Assembly (NCBI GenBank): GCA_900758165.1 | Contig: CAAEQN010000001.1 | Coordinates: 1-16,331, forward strand | Direction: 5' to 3' | Length of the DNA: 16,331 bases | Source of the DNA: Clostridia bacterium | Lineage (GTDB): Bacteria; Bacillota; Clostridia; TANB77; CAG-508 | In this document: positions 7,872 to 13,935 of the stretch, one piece after another | Layout: every line of letters starts with the position of its first letter | Position numbering within the stretch: position 1 is the stretch's first letter | Notes under the pieces: model-generated | The model's database searches: none | Told to the model about the DNA's origin: nothing | The model's input: only the letters and a program-made list of their open reading frames with translations | Position numbers and translations under genes: made by a program

Positions 7872-8757
7872 TTTCTTCTTCCTCCTTTTTGTTATACACT
7901 TTATCTATTATTAATCTTTCTACTATCATTAATATATTGCTTATTAACCAATATAATGCTAGTCCTAATGGTGCAATAAAAGCTATTGATATTGACATTA
8001 TTGGTATCATATAATTCATGCTCTTTGTCATATCTTGCATAGATTCCAATGCTTCTTCTGAAGAATCTTTTTGATTTTCCTGATTTTCTCCTTCTTTTTC
8101 CTCTTTATCTACTGTAACAATTTCTTCTTTATTTTTATCTTTTTTGTTTTCTTGTAACTTATTGTTAATTTTTATTGATACAAAAGATGTTATTACATAT
8201 AAAATTGGAATTATGTAAACAGAAAAATCTTTTAAGTTTTGATTTGGAACTTTGCTTAAATCTAATCCAAAAAGATCCATATTAATTTTTACATTCTCAT
8301 CATTTTGTGGATTTCTTTGAATAACCTGTATTTCAGGATATGCCGACATTTTTCCATCTTCTTCTTTTATTTGATTTTCATACCCTTCTATTACTGTTGT
8401 ATCAATTTTTTTCATATATGTTAGAGGTTTACTTACTAACCAAAATACAGAAAGAATTATTATTATTTGTAATATTGAAGGAAGACATCCGCTAAAAGGA
8501 CTCATCTTCTCTTTTTTATATAAAGCTATTGTCTCCTGATTAAGTTTCTCTGGATTATTTTTATATTTTGTTTGTATTTCCTTCATTTTTTCTTGCATTT
8601 TTGCAGATTTTTTCATAGTTTTCTGCTGTAATATTGTTATTGGTATCAATATAACTCTTAATAAAATTGTAAATACTATTATTGCTATTCCGTAATTATT
8701 AAATAAGTTATATAAAAAATTCAATAAATAGCCAAATAAATTTGCTATTGCTCCCAT
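7864..8757 (-). CDS. yidC: Membrane protein insertase YidC (Oxa1 family)
   Basis: YidC inserts and folds membrane proteins, alone or with SecYEG. The 297-residue protein has transmembrane segments at about 21-41, 91-113, 179-196 and 250-280 (the last probably two). The essential groove arginine is R34 in IVFTILLRVILIPI, and MSPFSGCLPSILQ marks the second core helix. No lipobox signal peptide is visible, unlike many bacillar YidC proteins. Two insertions are notable: a polar stretch at about 116-170, and a highly charged low-complexity stretch at about 200-240 between the third and fourth segments. The ATG at 8757 follows AGGAGG. It starts 12 nt after yidD and overlaps khpB by 8 nt. Confidence 0.95.
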   Translation of the reverse strand: MGAIANLFGYLLNFLYNLFNNYGIAIIVFTILLRVILIPITILQQKTMKKSAKMQEKMKEIQTKYKNNPEKLNQETIALYKKEKMSPFSGCLPSILQIIIILSVFWLVSKPLTYMKKIDTTVIEGYENQIKEEDGKMSAYPEIQVIQRNPQNDENVKINMDLFGLDLSKVPNQNLKDFSVYIIPILYVITSFVSIKINNKLQENKKDKNKEEIVTVDKEEKEGENQENQKDSSEEALESMQDMTKSMNYMIPIMSISIAFIAPLGLALYWLISNILMIVERLIIDKVYNKKEEEENA

Positions 8758-8769
8758 ATAGACCTCCTA

Positions 8770-8994
8770 TCAATTTAAAGGATCATATCCTCCTTTTGAA
8801 AATGGATTACACTTTATTATTCTAAATATTCCTTTTATAACACCTATTATACAACCATATTTCTTTATTGCTTGTTTAGTATATTCAGAACAAGATGGAT
8901 AATATTTGCAATTAATTCCCCTACTTTTCAATACAGGAGATATATATTTTTGATATTTTTCTATTGCCTTAATAAAAAGATTTCTCATAAACAT
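8770..8994 (-). CDS. yidD: Membrane protein insertion efficiency factor YidD
   Basis: YidD is a small membrane-associated protein encoded beside yidC and rnpA; in E. coli it improves YidC-dependent insertion. The 74-residue product has the family pattern: an N-terminal amphipathic helix ending YQKYISP, then CKYYPSCSEY with C29 and C35, and a C-terminal block with C62 in KCNPFSKGGYDPLN. The ATG at 8994 directly abuts the rnpA TAA stop, suggesting coupled translation. A second in-frame ATG two codons on (8988) is an alternative start, with AGAGAG about 10 nt upstream instead of 4. Confidence 0.95.
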   Translation of the reverse strand: MFMRNLFIKAIEKYQKYISPVLKSRGINCKYYPSCSEYTKQAIKKYGCIIGVIKGIFRIIKCNPFSKGGYDPLN

Positions 8995-9342
8995 TTACTC
9001 TCTTTCAATTATCTCTGCTTCTTTAAATATTTCTAATATTTCTTTATGTATTGTATAAAAGTCAATATTTTCAACATTTTCTTTCTTATTCCAAAGAAAA
9101 ACAATATCATATCCTTTTTTTAATTTCTTTGATTCTTTATAGAAAGATTCTCTTATAATTCTCTTTATTTTATTTCTTTTTACCGCATTACATAACTTGG
9201 TACTAATAGCAACACCTATAACATTTTTTTGTTTATTATTTGGTTTTATGTATACTATTATATACCTTTTTATAAAGTATTTTCCTTTTTTCAAAACATT
9301 TTTAAATTCGTAATTTTTTTTTAATGTATCTATTCTTTTCAT
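8995..9342 (-). CDS. rnpA: Ribonuclease P protein component
   Basis: RnpA is the protein subunit that helps the RNase P ribozyme bind and cleave 5' leaders of pre-tRNAs. The 115-residue basic protein begins MKRIDTLKKNYEFKNVLKKG, typical of the family. It carries the RNR-type RNA-binding motif KLCNAVKRNKIKRIIRE (residues 49-65). The ATG at 9342 has only a weak ribosome binding site (GAGTGA, about 7 nt upstream). It is 65 nt downstream of rpmH, with a strong terminator hairpin in between, so its expression probably depends on read-through from the rpmH promoter or on a promoter I could not identify. Its stop abuts the yidD start. Confidence 0.96.
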   Translation of the reverse strand: MKRIDTLKKNYEFKNVLKKGKYFIKRYIIVYIKPNNKQKNVIGVAISTKLCNAVKRNKIKRIIRESFYKESKKLKKGYDIVFLWNKKENVENIDFYTIHKEILEIFKEAEIIERE

Positions 9343-9368
9343 ATTTTTTCACTCAATTTCTTCATTAC

Positions 9369-9396
9369 AAAAAAGCCACTAAATGTTAATAGTGGC
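9369..9396 (-). terminator. Rho-independent terminator between rpmH and rnpA
   Basis: On the minus strand GCCACTA (9396-9390), an 8-nt loop and TAGTGGC (9381-9375) form a perfect 7-bp stem followed directly by six T (9374-9369). It starts 11 nt after the rpmH stop. This is the best canonical terminator in the window. It probably sets a high rpmH to rnpA transcript ratio. Confidence 0.85.
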
Positions 9397-9407
9397 CCTG
9401 TCTCTAA

Positions 9408-9542
9408 TTACGCACTTAATTTTTTTCTACCTTTTGCACGTCTAGCTTTTATTATATTTCTTCCAGCTCTTGTACTCATTCTTTTCATGAAACCATGTTC
9501 TTTTTTTTCTTGTTTGTTTTTTGGTTGAAATGTTCTTTTCAT
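9408..9542 (-). CDS. rpmH: 50S ribosomal protein L34
   Basis: Translation of the minus strand from 9542 gives 44 residues beginning MKRTFQPKNKQEKKEHGFMK, continuing RMSTRAGRNIIKARRAKGRK and ending KLSA. This is a full-length L34: the start MKRTFQP and the GF(M/R)xRMxTxxGRxxIxxRRxKGRxxL body are diagnostic. L34 is a small basic protein of the 50S subunit. The ATG follows GGAGGTG with 5 nt spacing, a strong ribosome binding site. A near-consensus promoter lies 59 nt upstream and a strong terminator follows. The gene heads the leftward rpmH-rnpA-yidD-yidC-khpB string, divergent from dnaA, as in most Bacillota. Confidence 0.98.
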   Translation of the reverse strand: MKRTFQPKNKQEKKEHGFMKRMSTRAGRNIIKARRAKGRKKLSA

Positions 9543-9600
9543 TTTTGCACCTCCATTGTTTATTCTATATACTAATTTTTAACTTTCATAAGTATTTTTT

Positions 9601-9630
9601 ATTATATACTAATTTTTTGCATTATGTCAA
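9601..9630 (-). promoter_or_regulatory. rpmH promoter
   Basis: On the minus strand TTGACA (9630-9625) and TATAAT (9606-9601) are both perfect consensus hexamers, spaced 18 nt. Transcription would start near 9594, giving a leader of about 50 nt. This is the strongest promoter match in the window, fitting a ribosomal protein gene. Confidence 0.8.
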
Positions 9631-9678
9631 TACTTTCAAAGAAATTTAAATATTTTTATTTTTTCTTTAGTTTTTATA

Positions 9679-9708
9679 TTGACTATTTTAGTTATTTTTT
9701 GATATTAT
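9679..9708 (+). promoter_or_regulatory. Probable dnaA promoter
   Basis: TTGACT (9679-9684), 18 nt and TATTAT (9703-9708) give a good sigma-A match, with a start near 9715 and a leader of about 175 nt that would carry the DnaA boxes. A weaker alternative -10 CATAAT (9780-9785) lies directly before the boxes. Either placement would let DnaA binding affect its own transcription. Confidence 0.55.
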
Positions 9709-9796
9709 ATACAAAAATAATGGGTAATAAATACTTTTTGTGTTTTTTTGCTTACGATTTTACTTTAAATATTAACGGACATAATAGTTTCATAAG

Positions 9797-9841
9797 TTAT
9801 CCACAATTTGTGGATAACTATGTTGATAACTATGTGAATAA
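9797..9841. promoter_or_regulatory. Four DnaA boxes upstream of dnaA
   Basis: TTATCCACA (plus, 9797-9805) is followed on the minus strand by TTATCCACA (9809-9817), TTATCAACA (9821-9829) and TTATTCACA (9833-9841). Three match the consensus TTATNCACA exactly and one has a single change. The three minus-strand boxes begin exactly 12 nt apart. The position corresponds to the incA/incB side of bipartite origins in Bacillota. Likely roles are origin function and dnaA autoregulation. Confidence 0.9.
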
Positions 9842-9888
9842 ATTTTTATTCCTATCTTCGTTCTAGGATTTTGGAAGGATGAACATAA

Positions 9889-11235
9889 ATGCAAAATGAA
9901 CTAAATGATTTATTAACAAAAGCAAAAGAACTTTTAAAAGAAGAAACAACTAAAATTTCGTATGAAACATGGATAAAAATACTAGAAATTCAGAGTGAGG
10001 ACAATGGTAATATTGTTTTATTAACTTCTACAGAGTTTCAGAAAAACATTATCGCATCAAAGTATTTAGATTTATTAACTAATACTTTTAACTATTTGAC
10101 AAACAAAGATTGTAGCGTTTCTATTGTATCTAGAGAGGAACTTGAAGCTGCTGCAAATAATGCTAATTTAGGCGATACTGTAAAAATTGAAACTCCTATT
10201 AATTATGCCACAACAAATTTAAATCCAAAATATACTTTTTCAACTTTTGTTGTTGGAAATAACAATAGATTTGCACACGCAGCAGCACTTGCTGTAGCTG
10301 AAGCTCCTGCTTCTTCATATAATCCATTGTTTATTTATGGAGGAGTTGGTTTGGGTAAAACTCACTTAATGCATGCAATTGGTAACGAAATACTAAAAAA
10401 TAATAAAAACTCAAAAATACTTTATGTAACTTCTGAAGCTTTTACAAATGAATTAATTAACGCAATAAAAGATAATACTAATGATCAATTCAGAAACAAA
10501 TATAGAAGTATAGATGTTTTATTAATAGACGATATTCAATTTATTGCAGGAAAAGAAAGAATTCAGGAAGAATTTTTCCATACCTTTAACACTTTATATG
10601 AAAGTGGAAAACAAGTAATAATGTCTAGTGATAAACCACCAAAAGATATTCCTTTACTAGAAGATAGATTAAAGTCCAGATTTGAATGGGGAATAATTGC
10701 AGATATTTCTAATCCTGATTACGAAACACGTCTCGCAATATTAAGGAAAAAAGCTCAACTAGATAACATAATTATTGATGATGATATTTTATCAACAATT
10801 GCAACTCGTATAGATTCAAATATTAGAGAGTTAGAAGGAACTTTAAATAAGCTAATTGCAAAAGCATCACTAACTAACAATCAAATTACAATGGAAATGG
10901 CAGAAAAAGCTATTAATGACATTGTTTCTCAACAGGAAAAAGTAATTTCTGCAGAATATATACAAGAAACCGTTGGAAAATATTTTAATGTAAATCCAAA
11001 AGATTTAAAAGGTTCAAAGAGATCTAATGATATTACTTTTCCAAGGCAAATAGCAATGTTTTTATGTAGAAATGTAGCAAATATGTCTTTGCCACAAATA
11101 GGTAGAGATTTTGGAAAAAGAGATCATACAACAGTAATGCATGCTTGTAATAAAATAGAAAAAGAAATAAAAACAAACTCAAACACAAAATTAATTGTGG
11201 AAAGTGTGAAAAACATTTTATTAGATTCAAAATAA
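9889..11235 (+). CDS. dnaA: Chromosomal replication initiator protein DnaA
   Basis: DnaA is the AAA+ ATPase that binds DnaA boxes, oligomerises on the unwinding element and opens the origin. The 448-residue protein has domain I (about 1-80), a short linker domain II (about 81-110), the AAA+ domain III with Walker A GGVGLGKTHL (151-160) and Walker B LLIDDIQF (211-218), and domain IV. The latter has the DNA-binding signature IGRDFGKRDHTTVMHACNKI (about 404-423). The ATG at 9889 is 9 nt after AAGGA. Domain II is short compared with enterobacterial DnaA, as is common in Bacillota. DnaA boxes on both sides of the gene indicate autoregulation and place the origin here. Confidence 0.98.
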   Translation: MQNELNDLLTKAKELLKEETTKISYETWIKILEIQSEDNGNIVLLTSTEFQKNIIASKYLDLLTNTFNYLTNKDCSVSIVSREELEAAANNANLGDTVKIETPINYATTNLNPKYTFSTFVVGNNNRFAHAAALAVAEAPASSYNPLFIYGGVGLGKTHLMHAIGNEILKNNKNSKILYVTSEAFTNELINAIKDNTNDQFRNKYRSIDVLLIDDIQFIAGKERIQEEFFHTFNTLYESGKQVIMSSDKPPKDIPLLEDRLKSRFEWGIIADISNPDYETRLAILRKKAQLDNIIIDDDILSTIATRIDSNIRELEGTLNKLIAKASLTNNQITMEMAEKAINDIVSQQEKVISAEYIQETVGKYFNVNPKDLKGSKRSNDITFPRQIAMFLCRNVANMSLPQIGRDFGKRDHTTVMHACNKIEKEIKTNSNTKLIVESVKNILLDSK

Positions 11236-11249
11236 TTAATAAATAAATA

Positions 11250-11327
11250 CTTTCCGAAGAAATTTAAAATTTATGTTTGCAAAAATTATGTTTGATAATA
11301 TAAGCATCAAATTATTCTTACGGAAAG
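11250..11327. repeat. Imperfect inverted repeat downstream of dnaA
   Basis: CTTTCCGAAGAA (11250-11261) pairs with TTCTT-A-CGGAAAG (11315-11327), giving 12 bp with one bulged A. Inside it is a smaller stem TTTGAT (11291-11296) / ATCAAA (11306-11311), and the 9-mer TTATGTTTG occurs twice (11271 and 11286). No U tract follows, so it is not a canonical terminator; it may end or stabilise the dnaA transcript. Confidence 0.6.
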
Positions 11328-11337
11328 GCTAGATTGG

Positions 11338-11503
11338 TTATACACACCCACCTGTGAATAAGTTGTTGATAAACTGTTGATAACTTAAATATCCACAATT
11401 GTAATTTTTACCTGTTGATAACTCTCCTTTTTTTCCACAGAGTTATCAACATCTACATGACTAGGGAAGTAAAGTATTACATGACTTTTCCACACAATCC
11501 ACA
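11338..11503. promoter_or_regulatory. Main DnaA box cluster of oriC (about ten boxes)
   Basis: The boxes are: TTATACACA 11338-11346 (+), TTATTCACA 11353-11361 (-), TTATCAACA 11364-11372 (-) and 11375-11383 (-), ATATCCACA 11389-11397 (+), TTATCAACA 11413-11421 (-), TTTTCCACA 11431-11439 (+), TTATCAACA 11443-11451 (+), TTTTCCACA 11486-11494 (+) and CAATCCACA 11495-11503 (+). The first two fit TTATNCACA exactly, most others have one change, and the last has two. The left group is mostly on the minus strand; the right group, next to the unwinding site, is on the plus strand. Confidence 0.88.
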
Positions 11504-11507
11504 GCAC

Positions 11508-11550
11508 CTATTACTACTACTACTAAATATATTTATATTATTATATAATA
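11508..11550 (+). other. DnaA-trio repeats and DNA unwinding element
   Basis: From 11508 the top strand reads CTA TTA CTA CTA CTA CTA, so the bottom strand is 3'-GAT AAT GAT GAT GAT GAT-5'. These are six consecutive matches to the trio consensus 3'-(G/A)A(T/A)-5' that guides DnaA filament growth on single-stranded DNA. They begin 5 nt after the last DnaA box and run into 25 nt made only of A and T (11526-11550). This is the predicted site of first strand opening. Confidence 0.87.
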
Positions 11551-11566
11551 AAGGAGTCGATACAAA

Positions 11567-12688
11567 ATGAAACTAATTTGTGAAAAGGAAAAAATCCTTA
11601 AAGCATTAAATTCCGTAACAAAAGCTGTTGCTGTAAGAACAACAATGCCAATATTAGAAGGAATTTTAATACAAACAAATGATAACGAAATAAAATTAAC
11701 AACATATGATTTAGATATAGGTATAGAATATATTATTAATGACTGTAAGGTAGAAGAACAAGGAGCAACAGTAGTTAATGCAATAATGTTTACAGAAATT
11801 ATAAGAAGATTACCAGATACTGATATAAAAATAACAATAAATGATAAAAATTTATTAGTTATAGAATGTGAAGGATCTTTATATAAACTATCTACAATGA
11901 ATCCAGACGAATTTCCAGAACTTCCTAGAATAAGTGTAGAGAATTCTATAGAAATAGAGCAAACAATGTTAAAAGATATGATAAGAAAGACAATTTTTGC
12001 TGTTAGCACAGAAGAAAATAGACCTATTTTTACAGGGTGCTTATTTGAAATAGCAAATAATAAATTAAATGTAGTAGCAGTAGATGGATTTAGATTAGCA
12101 TGGAAAAGTAAATTCTTACAAGAAAAAGTAAATAATTTTTCAGCTGTAATTCCTGGAAGAACATTAAATGAAATAAATAAAATTCTATTAGATTCTTTTG
12201 ATACAATAAAAATAGGAGTATCAAAAAATCAAGCTTTATTCGAAATGGAAAACTGTAAAATAGTTACAAGACTTTTAGATGGAGAATTTTTAAATTACTC
12301 AAGCGTAATCCCAGAAAATTGGGAAACAAGAATAAGAGTTAATAAGTCTATTCTACAAGATTGTTTTGAGAGAATAAGTTTAATATCAGCATCAAGTATA
12401 GAAAAAGAAAAGAAATATCCAGTAAAAGTAGCTGTTGATATAGGAAAAGTAACAATTTCTTGTACTAACCAAACTGGAGATGCAAAAGAAGAAATATATG
12501 TTTCTACAGAAGGTAAAAATTTAGAAGCAGGATTTAATCCAAAATATTTTTTAGATGCGCTTAGAAATATTGATGATGAAGAAATTTTTGTTAATTTTGG
12601 TACAAGTATATCTCCTTGTATAATAAAATCAGTAGAAGAAGATGGAGACTATACATATATGATATTACCAATAAAATTAAAAGAATAA
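11567..12688 (+). CDS. dnaN: DNA polymerase III beta subunit (sliding clamp)
   Basis: DnaN forms the dimeric ring that tethers DNA polymerase III to DNA and serves as a docking platform for repair and replication proteins. The 373-residue length is normal. The N-terminus MKLICEKEKILKALNSVTKA followed by RTTMPILEGILI, the central VDGFRLAW and the C-terminal YMILPIKLKE are typical of the three-domain clamp family. The ATG at 11567 is 10 nt after AAGGAG. No separate promoter is obvious; the AT-only origin DNA directly upstream could supply a -10 region, or dnaN may be read from the dnaA promoter. It is followed by a gap with two DnaA boxes instead of the small S4-domain gene often found here. 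Confidence 0.97.
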   Translation: MKLICEKEKILKALNSVTKAVAVRTTMPILEGILIQTNDNEIKLTTYDLDIGIEYIINDCKVEEQGATVVNAIMFTEIIRRLPDTDIKITINDKNLLVIECEGSLYKLSTMNPDEFPELPRISVENSIEIEQTMLKDMIRKTIFAVSTEENRPIFTGCLFEIANNKLNVVAVDGFRLAWKSKFLQEKVNNFSAVIPGRTLNEINKILLDSFDTIKIGVSKNQALFEMENCKIVTRLLDGEFLNYSSVIPENWETRIRVNKSILQDCFERISLISASSIEKEKKYPVKVAVDIGKVTISCTNQTGDAKEEIYVSTEGKNLEAGFNPKYFLDALRNIDDEEIFVNFGTSISPCIIKSVEEDGDYTYMILPIKLKE

Positions 12689-12710
12689 AATTATTGAAGA
12701 ATACACTGTG

Positions 12711-12742
12711 TTTTCCACAAGATAAGCACAAAATGTGGATAA
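12711..12742. promoter_or_regulatory. Two DnaA boxes between dnaN and recF
   Basis: TTTTCCACA (plus, 12711-12719, one change) and TTATCCACA (minus, 12734-12742, exact) face each other 14 nt apart in the 96-nt dnaN-recF gap. This is a third intergenic cluster beyond the two usual ones. It could titrate DnaA, form part of a wider origin complex, or regulate recF. Three clusters in three consecutive intergenic gaps make chance unlikely. Confidence 0.75.
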
Positions 12743-12784
12743 CTAGCAACAAAATCAAAAAGATTTGTTTATTGAGGATAAAAA

Positions 12785-13852
12785 ATGTACATTAATAAAA
12801 TTATTTTAAAAAATTTTAGAAATTATGAACAGCAAGAAATTGAATTAAATCCACATATTAACATATTTTATGGAGATAATGCACAAGGAAAAACAAATAT
12901 TTTAGAAGCAATTTTTATAAATGGATTTGGAAAATCATTTAGAACTTCAAAAGAAAAAGAAATGATAAAATTTGGTGAAGAATTTTTAGAAACAAAAATA
13001 TTTTATCAAAAATCTGATAGAGAAGGAAATATAAAAATAAGAATTGCAGATAAAAAATTAATAGAAATAAATGGAGTAAAAATAAAAAAATTAAGCGAAT
13101 TAATAGGAAAATTGAATTTAGTTATATTTACTCCAGATGATATCCAAATTTTAAAAAATGGTCCAGATAAAAGACGTAGATTTTTAGATATGATGATAGG
13201 ACAATTAAGACCCAAATATGTATATATATTAAATTTATATTTAAAAACATTGGAGCAGAGAAATAATTATTTAAGACAAATAAGAGAAGATAATAAATCA
13301 GAAAATATGTTAGAAATATGGGATGAAAAATTAGCTGAATATGCAGAAAATATTTGCAAATATAGATCAGAATTTATACAAAAGTTAAATAATGAAATAA
13401 AAAAAATTCATCCTAAAGTAACAGAAAATAATGAAAAACTAGAAATTAAATATATAACAGAATGCAACGACAGAGAAGAGTATGTAAAATTACTAAAACA
13501 AAGAAGAAAGCTAGATATAATAAAAGGATATACAACTAAAGGAATTCATAGAGATGACTTTAAGTGTTTTATAAACGAAAAAGAAATTGAAGTTTATGGA
13601 TCACAAGGGCAACATAGAACAGCAATTTTATCTTTAAAATTAGCAGAATTATATGTTATTTATAAAGAAATAGGGGAATATCCAATATTATTATTAGATG
13701 ACTTTATGTCCGAATTAGATGAAAAAAGAAGAAAAAGTTTTTTGTCGTATATTAAAGATACTCAAGTAATAATAACGTGTACAGATAAAATGGAATTAGA
13801 TAAATTAAATGAATATAAATTATTTAATGTAAAAAAAGGAAAAATTGTATAA
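12785..13852 (+). CDS. recF: DNA replication and repair protein RecF
   Basis: RecF is an SMC-like ATPase that, with RecO and RecR, helps load RecA at gaps and stalled forks. The 355-residue protein has Walker A GDNAQGKTN (residues 30-38), the ABC signature-type motif GSQGQHRT (272-279) and Walker B ILLLDDFMSELD (301-312), with a helical arm region between. The N-terminus MYINKIILKNFRNYEQQEIEL is typical. The ATG at 12785 lies 7 nt after GAGG. In many relatives a small S4-domain gene precedes recF and remB follows it; neither is present here. The following gene gyrB has its own promoter, 8 nt after the recF stop. Confidence 0.97.
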   Translation: MYINKIILKNFRNYEQQEIELNPHINIFYGDNAQGKTNILEAIFINGFGKSFRTSKEKEMIKFGEEFLETKIFYQKSDREGNIKIRIADKKLIEINGVKIKKLSELIGKLNLVIFTPDDIQILKNGPDKRRRFLDMMIGQLRPKYVYILNLYLKTLEQRNNYLRQIREDNKSENMLEIWDEKLAEYAENICKYRSEFIQKLNNEIKKIHPKVTENNEKLEIKYITECNDREEYVKLLKQRRKLDIIKGYTTKGIHRDDFKCFINEKEIEVYGSQGQHRTAILSLKLAELYVIYKEIGEYPILLLDDFMSELDEKRRKSFLSYIKDTQVIITCTDKMELDKLNEYKLFNVKKGKIV

Positions 13853-13860
13853 AAAAACAA

Positions 13861-13890
13861 TTGCAAAAAAATAGAAATTAGTGATATGAT
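13861..13890 (+). promoter_or_regulatory. gyrB promoter
   Basis: TTGCAA (13861-13866), an 18-nt spacer and TATGAT (13885-13890) form a good sigma-A promoter. An extended -10 TG dinucleotide precedes it at 13882-13883. The start would be near 13897, giving a leader of about 40 nt. gyrB can thus be expressed separately from dnaN-recF. Confidence 0.65.
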
Positions 13891-13935
13891 ATAAAAGTAT
13901 GAATAATAGATAAAAAATGAAAGGATGTTAATATA

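Larger units (their letters stand above)
9543..9888. other. Divergent rpmH/dnaA control region and upstream origin element
   Basis: This 346-nt gap separates the two divergently transcribed arms. It holds the leftward rpmH promoter (9601-9630), the rightward dnaA promoter (9679-9708), a cluster of four DnaA boxes (9797-9841) and the dnaA ribosome binding site AAGGA (9875-9879). A direct repeat TATATACTAATTTTT occurs twice at about 9566 and 9602 in the rpmH leader and promoter. A plus-strand open frame (9624-9866) crosses these sites but has low complexity and no ribosome binding site, so it is not called. Confidence 0.8.
11236..11566. other. Replication origin oriC (dnaA-dnaN intergenic region)
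   Basis: The 331-nt gap contains, in order, a large imperfect inverted repeat (11250-11327), about ten DnaA boxes (11338-11503), a short GC-rich spacer GCACC (11504-11508), six DnaA-trio units (11508-11525), an AT-only stretch up to 11550 and the dnaN ribosome binding site AAGGAG (11551-11556). The arrangement of two abutting boxes, GC spacer, trios and AT-rich DNA is the basal unwinding system known from B. subtilis. Origin identity is inferred from sequence; no gene is present. Confidence 0.93.

Noticed and set aside
9624..9866. 80-codon plus-strand open frame in the rpmH-dnaA gap
   Set aside because: It has low-complexity Phe/Tyr content and no ribosome binding site, and it overlaps the dnaA promoter and the DnaA boxes; its repeated VDNYVDNYV merely reflects the 12-nt box phasing.
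11535..11550. A -10 element for dnaN inside the AT-only origin segment
   Set aside because: TATAAT-like strings are inevitable in pure A/T DNA and no matching -35 lies at proper spacing; left uncalled.
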